Source: Streptomyces sp. CB02058
GTDB taxonomy: Bacteria > Actinomycetota > Actinomycetes > Streptomycetales > Streptomycetaceae
Reading direction: 5' to 3'
DNA: 64,000 nucleotides
Assembly (NCBI RefSeq): GCF_001905505.1
Contig: NZ_LIPG01000003.1
Span: forward strand, 1,364,001-1,428,000
The first letter of the stretch is position 1, and each line of letters starts with the position of its first letter. The translations under genes were made by a program, and so were the position numbers. Positions 52,413 through 60,681 of the stretch are shown piece after piece. The notes under the pieces are model-generated. The model was not told the origin of the DNA. It saw only the letters and a program-made list of their open reading frames with translations, and ran no database searches.

Positions 52413-53303
52413 ATGGAGTGGTTGACGGCCCCCTTCGAGGTGGCTTTTGTGCAGCGGGCCCTGTGGGCCGGGATTCTCGTATCGGCGATATGCGCCCTCG
52501 CGGGCACGTGGGTGGTGCTCCGGGGAATGGCGTTCCTCGGTGACGCCATGTCCCACGGTCTGCTGCCGGGCGTCGCGGTCGCCGCGCTGCTCGGGGGCAA
52601 CCTGCTGGTGGGGGCGTTGGTGAGCGCGGCGGTCATGACAGCCGGTGTCACCGCCCTCGGCCGCACCCGCCGGCTCTCCCAGGACACCGGCATCGGCCTG
52701 CTGTTCGTGGGGATGCTGTCCCTCGGCGTCATCATCGTGTCGCGCTCGCAGTCCTTCGCCGTGGACCTCACCGGCTTCCTCTTCGGAGACGTCCTGGCCG
52801 TGCGCGAGAGCGACTTGATGCTCCTCGGTGTCGCGCTGCTGCTGGCCGTGCTCGTCTCGGCGCTCGGCCATCGGGCCTTTCTGGCCCTGGCGTTCGACGA
52901 TCGCAAGGCCCGGACGCTCGGCTTGCGTCCGCGGCTGGCGCATGCCGTACTGCTGGGCCTCCTGGCGCTCGCCATCGTCGCCTCGTTCCACATCGTAGGA
53001 ACGCTGCTGGTTCTCGGTCTGCTCATCGCCCCGCCGGCGGCGGCCCTGCCCTGGGCCCGTGGCGTGAGCGGCGTCATGGCCCTGGCGGCGGTCCTCGGTG
53101 CGGTGGCCACCTTCGGCGGGCTGTTGCTCTCCTGGCACCTGAGCACCGCGGCCGGCGCGACCGTCTCGGCTCTGGCGGTCAGCCTCTTCTTCCTGTCCCA
53201 CCTGGCATCAGGCTTCCGCTACCGCCGCCGTGCGCACCGCGACGCTCTCCCCGCCCGCACCGTCACCCCGGACGCCCCCACGACCCGACCGAACGAAATC
53301 TGA
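52413..53303 (+). CDS. aztB: AztB-like zinc ABC transporter permease
   Basis: The product is 296 residues from ATG 52413, probably leaderless. It is an ABC-3 type permease with about eight membrane helices: FVQRALWAGILVSAICALAG, WVVLRGMAFLGDAMSHGLLP (the conserved segment with GDAMSHG), VALLLAVLVSALGHRAFLAL and AALPWARGVSGVMALAAVLG. A His/Arg-rich tail may be cytoplasmic. It is the translocation channel for zinc (manganese is possible in this family, but the Zur-like box argues for zinc). It is transcribed with the next genes, the first starting 10 bases later. Confidence 0.88.
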   Translation: MEWLTAPFEVAFVQRALWAGILVSAICALAGTWVVLRGMAFLGDAMSHGLLPGVAVAALLGGNLLVGALVSAAVMTAGVTALGRTRRLSQDTGIGLLFVGMLSLGVIIVSRSQSFAVDLTGFLFGDVLAVRESDLMLLGVALLLAVLVSALGHRAFLALAFDDRKARTLGLRPRLAHAVLLGLLALAIVASFHIVGTLLVLGLLIAPPAAALPWARGVSGVMALAAVLGAVATFGGLLLSWHLSTAAGATVSALAVSLFFLSHLASGFRYRRRAHRDALPARTVTPDAPTTRPNEI

Positions 53304-53313
53304 GGCGATCTCC

Positions 53314-54552
53314 TTGCCCGTCCGAAAAGACATGACATCCCTGGCCGCGGTACTGGTGGCAGCGACCCTGCTCACAGCGGGCTGCGCGGGCCGTACCGAC
53401 CCCAAGTCCGGCTCTCGGGAACCGGCTTCTCCCGTCGTACCCCATGGCTATGTCGAGGGTGCCAGCGAGGCGGCCGAGCAGCAGTCCAGGCTTGTTCTCG
53501 GTGACCTCGGCACCGGTGACACACGGGTGCTGGACCTGACCACCGGCAAGGCCCACGAGACGGAACGCAGAGAGGGAGTCACCGGCCTCACGACGGACGG
53601 GCGCTTCGGCTACTTCCACGGCGCGGCCGGCACCCACGTCCTCGACAGCGGCGCGTGGACGGTCGACCACGGAGACCACGTGCACTACTACCGCGCGAAG
53701 ATCCAGGAGGCCGGCGAACTGCCGGGCGGCGCCGGTACGAGCGTCCGCAGCGACGCGGGCGTGACAGTGGCCACGGCAGCGGACGGAAAAGCGGACGTGT
53801 ACCCCCGTGAGGATCTGGAGAAGGGCGAGCCCGGCACCCCCGACCGACTCCCGGGCGTCCATGCCGGAGCCGTCGTGCCGTACGCGGAACACCTGATCAC
53901 TCTCACGCACGACGGCGACGGCCCCGCCGGTGTCGCAGTGCTCGACCGGTCGGGCAGGAGTGTCGCCGCCCCGGAGTCCGTGTGCGAGGACCCGGCGGGG
54001 GACGCGGTCACCCGGCGGGGGGTCGTCTTCGGCTGTGCCGACGGCGCCCTGCTCGTCGGAGAGGACGACGGCACCTTCACCGCCGAGAAGATCCCGTACG
54101 GCGAGGCCGTGCCGAAGGCCGAACGGGCCACGGATTTCCGGCAGCGTCCGGGCAGCGCCACGCTCACGGCACGCGCGGGGAAGAACGCCGTCTGGATCCT
54201 GGACGTCACCGAGCGCGCCTGGGCCCGGGTCGCAACCGGTCCCGTGGTCGCCGCCAACACCGCCGGTGAGGGCAGTCCGTTGGTCGTCCTGGAGACGGAC
54301 GGAGCACTGCACGGCTACGACATAGCCACCGGTAAGGAGACCGCGGTCACCGGACGTCTGCTGAAGGACATTCCGACGGGCGCCACCGGAAAGGCCGCGG
54401 AACCGGTGATCGAGGTCGACCGGAGCCGGGCCTACCTCAACGACCCATCGGGCAAGCGTGTGTACGAGGTCGACTACAACGACGGTCTCCGTGTCGCCCG
54501 CACGTTCGACCTGGACATCCAGCCGTCCCTCATGGTGGAGACGGGCCGATGA
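53314..54552 (+). CDS. aztD: AztD-like zinc metallochaperone lipoprotein, copy 1
   Basis: The product is 412 residues. TTG 53314 is chosen because GAGG lies eight bases upstream and because it supplies the charged VRKD n-region; ATG 53332 would leave the lipoprotein signal without positive charges. The lipobox is LLTAGC (Cys about 24). The mature protein is a beta-propeller with AztD features: VLGDLGTGDTRVLDLTTGKA, the His cluster DHGDHVHYYRA (about 120), YAEHLITLTHDGDGPAGVAV and VIEVDRSRAYLNDPSGKRVY. In Paracoccus, AztD passes zinc to AztC outside the cytoplasmic membrane. It is coupled by ATGA to the binding-protein gene. Confidence 0.82.
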   Translation: MPVRKDMTSLAAVLVAATLLTAGCAGRTDPKSGSREPASPVVPHGYVEGASEAAEQQSRLVLGDLGTGDTRVLDLTTGKAHETERREGVTGLTTDGRFGYFHGAAGTHVLDSGAWTVDHGDHVHYYRAKIQEAGELPGGAGTSVRSDAGVTVATAADGKADVYPREDLEKGEPGTPDRLPGVHAGAVVPYAEHLITLTHDGDGPAGVAVLDRSGRSVAAPESVCEDPAGDAVTRRGVVFGCADGALLVGEDDGTFTAEKIPYGEAVPKAERATDFRQRPGSATLTARAGKNAVWILDVTERAWARVATGPVVAANTAGEGSPLVVLETDGALHGYDIATGKETAVTGRLLKDIPTGATGKAAEPVIEVDRSRAYLNDPSGKRVYEVDYNDGLRVARTFDLDIQPSLMVETGR

Positions 54553-55508
54553 GCGTACGTGTGGGAGCCGCCCGGGTCCGCGCCCTGCTGCTGACCCTGG
54601 TCACCTTCTGCGTCGTCGCCACCACGGCCACGGCCTGCGCGCCCGGTGACGAGCGGGCCAGGGTCGTGGTGACGACCAACATCCTCGGCGACATCACCCG
54701 GGAGATCGTCGGGGACGAGGCGGACGTCAGCGTTCTGATGAAACCCAACGCCGACCCGCACTCCTTCGGACTGTCGGCCGTACAGGCCGCCGAGCTGGAG
54801 AACGCCGACCTGGTCGTCCACAACGGCCTGGGCCTGGAGGCGAACGTACTACGGCACGTGGAGGCAGCCCGCGCATCGGGTGTGGCCACCTTCGCTGCCG
54901 GCGAGGCGGCCGACCCCCTCACCTTCCGCGCCGGCGAGGAGGGCGGCTCCGACGACGAGGCCGGCGAGCCGGATCCGCACTTCTGGACCGATCCCGACCG
55001 CGTGCGCAAGGTGGCCGGCCTCATCGCCGATCAGGTCGTGGAACACGTCGACGGTGTTAACGAGAAGACCGTCCGGGGCAACGCCGCACACTACGACGAG
55101 CAACTCGCCGGGCTCACCACGTGGATGGAGAAGTCCTTCGCGGACATCCCCGACGGGCACCGCGCCCTGGTGACCAACCACCACGTCTTCGGATATCTGG
55201 CCGACCGCTTCGGCTTCCGCGTGATCGGCGCGGTCATTCCCAGCGGCACGACACTCGCCTCACCCAGCTCCTCCGATCTGCGCTCCCTCACCCAGGCCAT
55301 GGAGAAGGCCAAGGTGCGGACCCTCTTCGCCGACTCCTCCCAGCCCACCCGGCTCGCCGACGTCCTGCGCCAGGAGACGGGCGGTGACGTCCAGGTCGTC
55401 CCGCTGTACTCCGAGTCGCTGACCGAAAGGGGCAAGGGCGCCGGCACCTACCTGGAAATGATGCGCGCCAACACCTCGGCCATCGCCCAGGGGCTCACCA
55501 GGGCCTGA
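54549..55508 (+). CDS. aztC: AztC/ZnuA-like zinc-binding lipoprotein
   Basis: The product is 319 residues from ATG 54549, overlapping the aztD stop. The signal ends in TATAC, a lipobox-like cysteine. Zinc ligands expected for cluster A-I binding proteins are present: His in PNADPHSFGLS (about 71), His in PDPHFWTDPDRV (about 143), His in VTNHHVFGYLADRFGF (about 210) and Asp in LFADSSQPTRLADVL (about 260). The loop before the second His is acidic (EEGGSDDEAGE) rather than His-rich. It captures zinc at the outer membrane face and delivers it to AztB. Confidence 0.88.
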   Translation: MSVRVGAARVRALLLTLVTFCVVATTATACAPGDERARVVVTTNILGDITREIVGDEADVSVLMKPNADPHSFGLSAVQAAELENADLVVHNGLGLEANVLRHVEAARASGVATFAAGEAADPLTFRAGEEGGSDDEAGEPDPHFWTDPDRVRKVAGLIADQVVEHVDGVNEKTVRGNAAHYDEQLAGLTTWMEKSFADIPDGHRALVTNHHVFGYLADRFGFRVIGAVIPSGTTLASPSSSDLRSLTQAMEKAKVRTLFADSSQPTRLADVLRQETGGDVQVVPLYSESLTERGKGAGTYLEMMRANTSAIAQGLTRA

Positions 55509-55601
55509 ACGACCCTCCTCCGCCACCCGGCCCCGCCAGGGGCCGACGACGCTCCCACCCGGAAAACCGCCCCCCACGGGGCAGGAAAGGAAACAACCTC
55601 A

Positions 55602-56804
55602 ATGAACAAGCCGACGCGCGCCAGAATGCTCACCGGCACAGCACTCGCTCTGGCGGCCTCGATGGCGCTGACCGCCTGTGGCGGCAAAGACGACGCCTCG
55701 TCCGGCGCAAAGCCGACGCAGCAGGCGAAGAACAGCGAAGCCGGCACCGTCAAGGACCCGCTGGTCGCCTCCTACGACGGGGGGCTGTACGTCCTCGACG
55801 GCGAGACGCTGAAGCTGGCGAAGACCATCGAGCTGCCCGGCTTCAACCGGGTCAACCCCGCAGGCGACCAGGACCACGTCGTCATCTCCACCGACACCGG
55901 CTTCCGCACGTTCGACGCGACCCGGCAGACCTTCACGGATGCCGAGTTCGAGGGCCCGAAGCCGGGTCACGTCGTGCGGCACGGTGGCAGGACGATCCTC
56001 TTCACGGACGGTACGGGGGAGGTGAACGTCTTCGACCCCGCCGACCTGGCCGGCGGCAAGAAGCCGGAAGGCCGGAGCTACACCTCCGCCGAACCGCACC
56101 ACGGTGTCGCCATCGAGCTCGCCGGCGGTGAACTCGTCACCACCCTGGGCACCGAGGAGAAGCGCACCGGCGCCCTCGTCCTGGACAAGGACGACAAGGA
56201 GATCGCACGCGCCGAGAACTGCCCGGGCGTACACGGCGAAGCCGCCGCCAAGGGTGAGGTGGTCGGGCTCGGTTGCGAGGACGGCGTACTGCTCTACAAG
56301 GACGGGAAGTTCACCAAGGTCGACGCCCCGGGTGACTACGCTCGCATCGGCAACCAGGCGGGCAGCGATGTCTCCCCGGTCCTTCTGGGCGACTACAAGA
56401 CCGATCCCGACGCGGAACTGGAACGCCCCACCCGCATATCGCTGATCGACACCCGCACGGCGCAGATGAAGCTGGTCGACCTCGGCACCAGCTACTCCTT
56501 CCGCTCACTCGCCCGAGGCCCGCACGGAGAGGCCCTCGTCCTCGGCACCAACGGTGTCCTCCACGTCATCGACCCGGAGACCGGGAAGGTGGACAAGAAG
56601 ATCGACGCGGTGGGCGACTGGACGGAGCCCCTGGACTGGCAGCAGGCCAGGCCCACCCTGTTCGTCCGTGACCACACGGCCTACGTCTCCGACCCGGGCC
56701 AGCGCCAACTGCACGCCTATGACATCGAGTCGGGAGAGAAGCTGTCGTCCGTGACGCTGCCGAAGGGAACCAACGAACTGTCCGGGACGGTGGCCGGTCA
56801 CTGA
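55602..56804 (+). CDS. AztD-like propeller lipoprotein, copy 2
   Basis: The product is 400 residues from ATG 55602 after GGAAAGGAAAC. The lipobox is SMALTACGG (Cys about 26). The mature part is a seven-blade-like propeller related to copy 1 (LVASYDGGLYVLDGETLKLA, HVVISTDTGFRTFDATRQTF, VNVFDPADLAGGKK, LHVIDPETGKVDKKID, LHAYDIESGEKLSSVTLPKG). It lacks the DHGDHVHYY cluster of copy 1; other His are in EPHHGVAIEL and CPGVHGEAAAKG. The duplicate may store or hand over zinc by a different route. It lies 93 bases after aztC, likely the same transcript. Confidence 0.78.
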   Translation: MNKPTRARMLTGTALALAASMALTACGGKDDASSGAKPTQQAKNSEAGTVKDPLVASYDGGLYVLDGETLKLAKTIELPGFNRVNPAGDQDHVVISTDTGFRTFDATRQTFTDAEFEGPKPGHVVRHGGRTILFTDGTGEVNVFDPADLAGGKKPEGRSYTSAEPHHGVAIELAGGELVTTLGTEEKRTGALVLDKDDKEIARAENCPGVHGEAAAKGEVVGLGCEDGVLLYKDGKFTKVDAPGDYARIGNQAGSDVSPVLLGDYKTDPDAELERPTRISLIDTRTAQMKLVDLGTSYSFRSLARGPHGEALVLGTNGVLHVIDPETGKVDKKIDAVGDWTEPLDWQQARPTLFVRDHTAYVSDPGQRQLHAYDIESGEKLSSVTLPKGTNELSGTVAGH

Positions 56805-56828
56805 CCAGCCCTGGTGAGCCCTCCTGAT

Positions 56829-56863
56829 GGAACGCCCGTCGGATCTGTGCCGACGGGCGTTCC
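56829..56863. terminator. bidirectional hairpin between convergent genes
   Basis: GGAACGCCCGTCGG (56829-56842) and CCGACGGGCGTTCC (56850-56863) pair perfectly around a seven-base loop, between the end of the zinc operon and the end of the rhodanese gene. Confidence 0.85.
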
Positions 56864-56924
56864 GTGCTGCCCGGGCCGAACCGTCAAGCGAGCTCCGACA
56901 TGGCGGCACGACCTCCGTATCCCC

Positions 56925-57827
56925 CTACGCGCAGTCGGTGTCGACGGCCGCCGAACGGGTCAGCGCCGTGCCGCGCTCGACGGGCAGGGATTCGTCGCGT
57001 GACCAGGCCGACCATGAGTCCACGAACAGGCCCACCTGCTGTCCGAGCAGGGCTCCGGCGAACACCAGCAGCGCACTGGACACACCGCCGCCGCAGTAGG
57101 CGCCGACCTCGTGGCCGCCTATGGCCCGTCGGGACAGGAACCACTTGCGTATCTCTGTCGGCGACCTGAGCAGTCCGTCGGGAGCCACGAGTTCGGCCGA
57201 GTTGGCGTGGACCGCGTGCGGGACGTGGCCGGTCCTCGGGTCGTCCGTAGCGCCGTTGTACGCGCTGACGGGGCGCGAGTCGAGGAGCGTGCCGAAGTCC
57301 GCGACGTCGAGGACCTCCGCAGCCCGGAGCACGCGTCGGCCGCCGTCCGGGGGAAGGAGGGGAGGCGCGGCCGGCGAGCCGTCTGCCGACGGGGCGGTCG
57401 GCGGCGTCCCACGCGGGGGGCCCGTCGGGCCGCCGGCACGCGACCAGGCGGGCAGACCGCCGTCCAGGACGCGCACCGAACGGAAGCCCGCCCAGGTGAG
57501 GACGAACCAGGCGCGCGCGGCGGACGACAGTTCCTCGATGCGGCGCGTGTAGAGGACGAGGTCGTCGGCGGCCCCGACGCCGTGGGCCAGCAGGCCCGCG
57601 TGCACGGCACCCTGCTCCGGCAGGGGAAGGTGCCCGCTGCTTGCCGTCGGACGGCCGGCGAAGTCGGTCCTGACCGAGGTCAGGACGGCACCGGGGATGC
57701 TTCCCGCGATCGGATCCGGTCCTGGTGCCATCACCCGCCAGGGAGCGACCTCGATGAACACCGAGTGCGCCCGTCGGGCGTGAGCCGTCCGGGCGCTCAC
57801 GAGGTGCGAGGGTTCGGCCGCCGTCAC
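56925..57827 (-). CDS. two-domain rhodanese-type sulfurtransferase
   Basis: The product is 300 residues from GTG 57827, overlapping the OsmC stop (GTGA). The N-terminal rhodanese domain (about 10-135) lacks an active cysteine. The C-terminal domain has the catalytic loop AYCGGGVSSALLVF (Cys about 247), TLLDSRPVSAYNG and GHVPHAVHANSAELV. The CxGGVS loop is of the thiosulfate/3-mercaptopyruvate sulfurtransferase type. It is cytoplasmic. Coupling to an OsmC peroxidase suggests joint handling of sulfane sulfur or peroxide stress. Confidence 0.88.
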   Translation of the reverse strand: MTAAEPSHLVSARTAHARRAHSVFIEVAPWRVMAPGPDPIAGSIPGAVLTSVRTDFAGRPTASSGHLPLPEQGAVHAGLLAHGVGAADDLVLYTRRIEELSSAARAWFVLTWAGFRSVRVLDGGLPAWSRAGGPTGPPRGTPPTAPSADGSPAAPPLLPPDGGRRVLRAAEVLDVADFGTLLDSRPVSAYNGATDDPRTGHVPHAVHANSAELVAPDGLLRSPTEIRKWFLSRRAIGGHEVGAYCGGGVSSALLVFAGALLGQQVGLFVDSWSAWSRDESLPVERGTALTRSAAVDTDCA

Positions 57828-58258
57828 CCCGGGTGTCCCGAGGTGTGCGGGACGAACACCACCGGGAGGCTCTCCTTGAGGGCGTTGTAGATACGGCACC
57901 GCTTCTTGTACTCGGAGACGAGTTCATCGGCCGTGACGTGGTCGACCCCGTCGATGAAGCACTCCATGATGAGCGTGCCGAGATAGTCGCCCTCGATCTT
58001 GCGCTCGATACGGGCGAAGATCTCGACCTGGCGCTCAGGCTGGCCGCCTTCGAGGAAGTCGTGCCGGAACGCGTTGAGCGCACAGGAGACCAGGGAGGCG
58101 ACCAGGAGGTCGAGCGAGCTCGCCTCCTCACCAGGGCCCCCGCTGCGCACCGACCCGTCCGACGCGATCTCGAATCCGGGCCCGGCGATGGCGTAACGGC
58201 CGCGGACGTCGGTGGTCCGCCCGTGCAGGTTGCTCACCACGGTCACTCTGTCGTTCAC
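57824..58258 (-). CDS. OsmC-family peroxidase
   Basis: The product is 144 residues from GTG 58258 (VNDRVTVVSN). OsmC/Ohr fold: GGPGEEASSLDLLVASLVSC with the first redox cysteine (about 60), then EYKKRCRIYNALKESLPV with the second (about 122). Both catalytic cysteines are present, so thiol-dependent reduction of organic hydroperoxides is likely. It is first of a two-gene unit with the rhodanese. Confidence 0.88.
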   Translation of the reverse strand: MNDRVTVVSNLHGRTTDVRGRYAIAGPGFEIASDGSVRSGGPGEEASSLDLLVASLVSCALNAFRHDFLEGGQPERQVEIFARIERKIEGDYLGTLIMECFIDGVDHVTADELVSEYKKRCRIYNALKESLPVVFVPHTSGHPG

Positions 58259-58274
58259 CTCGGGAAGTCTAGGT

Positions 58275-58700
58275 TCAGGGGGCGTGGCGGACCGTGGCGT
58301 CCGGGATCTGGACACCCCTCGTGGTGGCGTCCCGCAGCTGGTCGGCCAGCAGCGAGACGACGCGAGTCAGGGACCGGTTGTCCTCCTCCAGTACGGCGAT
58401 GTGGTGCTCCAGTTCCGCGATCCTGGCGTGCAGGTCGCTCTGGCTCGTTCTGCGATCCGGGCGGTCGGCCGGTGCGGTGCCGGGGTCCCGGCCGTCTCCG
58501 TGGCCATCGGCGGAGTCGTAGTCGTAGCTGCCGTCGTCGTAACGGGCGAGCCATTTGCGCAAGGACTGCGGGCCGACCTCGAACTCCTCGGCGACCTCGC
58601 GGACGATCGAGCGGTTCTCCGGCTCGGTGAGCCGCCTCTGCCGGACGCGCTCGACCGCGCTCTGCCGGACCTCGTCGCTGTACTTCTTGTCGAACACCAT
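58275..58700 (-). CDS. orphan IS3 OrfA-like DNA-binding protein
   Basis: The product is 141 residues from ATG 58700 (MVFDKKYSDEVRQSAVERVR). The first 55 residues are the HTH_Tnp_1 domain of IS3-group OrfA (SIVREVAEEFEVGPQSLRKW). An acidic linker (YDDGSYDYDSADGHGDG) and a coiled coil (RIAELEHHIAVLEEDNRSLT) follow. No OrfB integrase lies downstream: the next gene is OsmC, 16 bases on. No terminal repeats were seen. The intact frame without its partner suggests either a relic or a protein kept as a regulator. Confidence 0.7.
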   Translation of the reverse strand: MVFDKKYSDEVRQSAVERVRQRRLTEPENRSIVREVAEEFEVGPQSLRKWLARYDDGSYDYDSADGHGDGRDPGTAPADRPDRRTSQSDLHARIAELEHHIAVLEEDNRSLTRVVSLLADQLRDATTRGVQIPDATVRHAP

Positions 58701-58924
58701 GCCGGTTTCCCCGTTCAGGAGACTGCAACATTGTCGTCACGATACTTACTGCGTGCCCGTGTAAACATATCGGCTACGAGGTGGTCGTATCCAGCCGCTA
58801 CCACGTGACATCCTCGCCCCTCCCGTCCGGGTGGCGCCCTGCAACGGCCTGAACTGCAAAGACTCTTAGGCCGAGGGGTGGTGATGCGCAGTTGTGCGTA
58901 TCGCGGGGATGTGAGAAGCGGGCC

Positions 58925-58950
58925 GTGATACCGGAAGTTCTATGTATCAC
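58925..58950. promoter_or_regulatory. inverted repeat upstream of the peptide transporter
   Basis: GTGATAC (58925-58931) and GTATCAC (58944-58950) are perfect arms 12 bases apart, about 105 bases before the binding-protein gene. It is a possible regulator site. The remaining bases of 58701-59054 hold the promoters of the two divergent genes and no further gene. Confidence 0.4.
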
Positions 58951-59054
58951 TGCCGCATCTGCGCCCAAAGTACGTACAACTTCGTAGCGCTGCCGGTCGA
59001 GGACCGTGCGGCCGCTACCGCTCGCTCCTGAGCCGATCGAGAGGAAAACAAGCC

Positions 59055-60677
59055 GTGTTCAGTTCACGTCCGTGGCGCCGGCTCGCCACAGTGGGGATCG
59101 CGTCGGCGCTTCTCGCGACCACCGCCTGCTCGGGGAGCGATGGGCAGAGTGACGCAGCCGCCGGCGTGGCCAAGAAGGACCGCTACGGAGGCACGCTCAA
59201 CATCGGCCTCAGCGCCGACCCCGGAGGCGTCGACGCCGCCGTCGTCAACCAGGTGTGGCGCACCGTGGCCCGGTCGCTGGCCGATTCCCTCGTGTTCTAC
59301 AACCCCGAGACCAAGAAGGTCGAGCCCTGGCTCGCCACCAGCTGGACGGTCAGCGAGGACGCGCGGACGTATGCGTTCGAGCTGCGTGACGACGTGACCT
59401 TCCACGACGGCACCGAACTCACCGCGGAGGTGGTCAAGGCCAACCTGGAGAGTCTGAACAGGCCCGGCATCCACTCCAGCGCCAAGACCATCGTGCAGGG
59501 CATCAGCAAGATCACGACGCCGACGGAGCACCGGATCACCGTCGAGTTCGCCGAGCCCAACGCCGCCTTCCTGACGTCCCTGTCCCGTGCGTACGTCGGC
59601 ATCGTCTCGCAGAAGACGGCGGAACTCCCGGTCGAGGAACGGCAGAAGTGGCTGGACGGCTCCGGTCCCTTCTATCTGGAGGAGTACGTCCCCAACCAGC
59701 GCATCGTGCTGAAGAAGCGCAAGGACTACGACTGGGCGCCGACGTACTTCAAACACAGCGGCGCGGCCTACCTCGACGAGGTGGTCTACAAGATCATCCC
59801 GGAGGACTCGGTCCGCAACGGCGCGGTCATCGGTGACGACGAGCTCCAGTTCATCTACTGGGTGAACGCCAAGTACGTCTCGCAGCTGAAGAGCTCCGGG
59901 CTGACGATCTCCAAGACGCTCAACCCCGCGACCGGGCTCGAACTGCCGCTGAACACCTCCTCCAAGTTCCTCAAGGACGTACGGGTCCGCCAGGCGCTTC
60001 AGGTGGGGGTGGACCGGGAGCAGTTCGTCAAGATCGCCTCGGGTGGGGTGGACCAGCCCGCGACCGGTCCGCTGAGCAAGGACAACCCCTACTACTCCGA
60101 CCAGAGCGCGCTGCTGAAGTACGACGCCAAGAAGGCGAAGTCACTCCTGGAGCAGGCCGGCTGGACCGAGGTCGGCTCCGACGGCATCCGTCGCGACGCC
60201 GACGGTCAGCGGCTGTCGCTGCGCGCCCCGCGCGACGACGCGGCCCTGCAGGTACTCCAGGACCAGTGGAAGAAGCTCGGCATCGAGCTCGTCCTCGACC
60301 CGCCGCTGGACGCCGAGGCGAACGAGAAGCTGCTCAGCGGTGAGTACGACGTCGCCTACTGGTACGCCTCCTCGCCCGACCCCGACGTGCTGCGTGCCAA
60401 CTACGGCACGACGGACGGCTCCGACCGGAGCTTCGTCGCGGACGACGACGAGACGGGCAAGGAACTCGACAGGCTCCTCCAGGAGCAGAACCAGACGATC
60501 GACAAGGACAAGCGTCAGGAACTGGTCGACCAGGCGTCCCGCATACTCGTCGGGCAGGCCTACGAGGTGCCCGTCTCCAACGACGTCGACATCTGGGCCC
60601 ACTCGCCCCGGCTGCACGACATCACACCCGTGGGGCTCGACCAGTACCTGATCAATGCCTGGCTGGCGAAGAAGTAG
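59055..60677 (+). CDS. oligopeptide/nickel-type ABC solute-binding lipoprotein
   Basis: The product is 540 residues from GTG 59055 after GAGAGGAAA. The signal with PWRRLATVGIASALLATTAC ends in a lipobox cysteine (about 24). The family-5 extracellular solute-binding domain fills the rest: YGGTLNIGLSADPGGVDAAV, WLATSWTVSEDARTYAFELR, DDVTFHDGTELTAEVVKANL and GTLNPATGLELPLN-like sequences. It captures di- or oligopeptides at the cell surface. It is first of four genes encoding a complete Opp/Dpp importer, 4 bases from the first permease. Confidence 0.92.
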   Translation: MFSSRPWRRLATVGIASALLATTACSGSDGQSDAAAGVAKKDRYGGTLNIGLSADPGGVDAAVVNQVWRTVARSLADSLVFYNPETKKVEPWLATSWTVSEDARTYAFELRDDVTFHDGTELTAEVVKANLESLNRPGIHSSAKTIVQGISKITTPTEHRITVEFAEPNAAFLTSLSRAYVGIVSQKTAELPVEERQKWLDGSGPFYLEEYVPNQRIVLKKRKDYDWAPTYFKHSGAAYLDEVVYKIIPEDSVRNGAVIGDDELQFIYWVNAKYVSQLKSSGLTISKTLNPATGLELPLNTSSKFLKDVRVRQALQVGVDREQFVKIASGGVDQPATGPLSKDNPYYSDQSALLKYDAKKAKSLLEQAGWTEVGSDGIRRDADGQRLSLRAPRDDAALQVLQDQWKKLGIELVLDPPLDAEANEKLLSGEYDVAYWYASSPDPDVLRANYGTTDGSDRSFVADDDETGKELDRLLQEQNQTIDKDKRQELVDQASRILVGQAYEVPVSNDVDIWAHSPRLHDITPVGLDQYLINAWLAKK

Positions 60678-60681
60678 ACCG

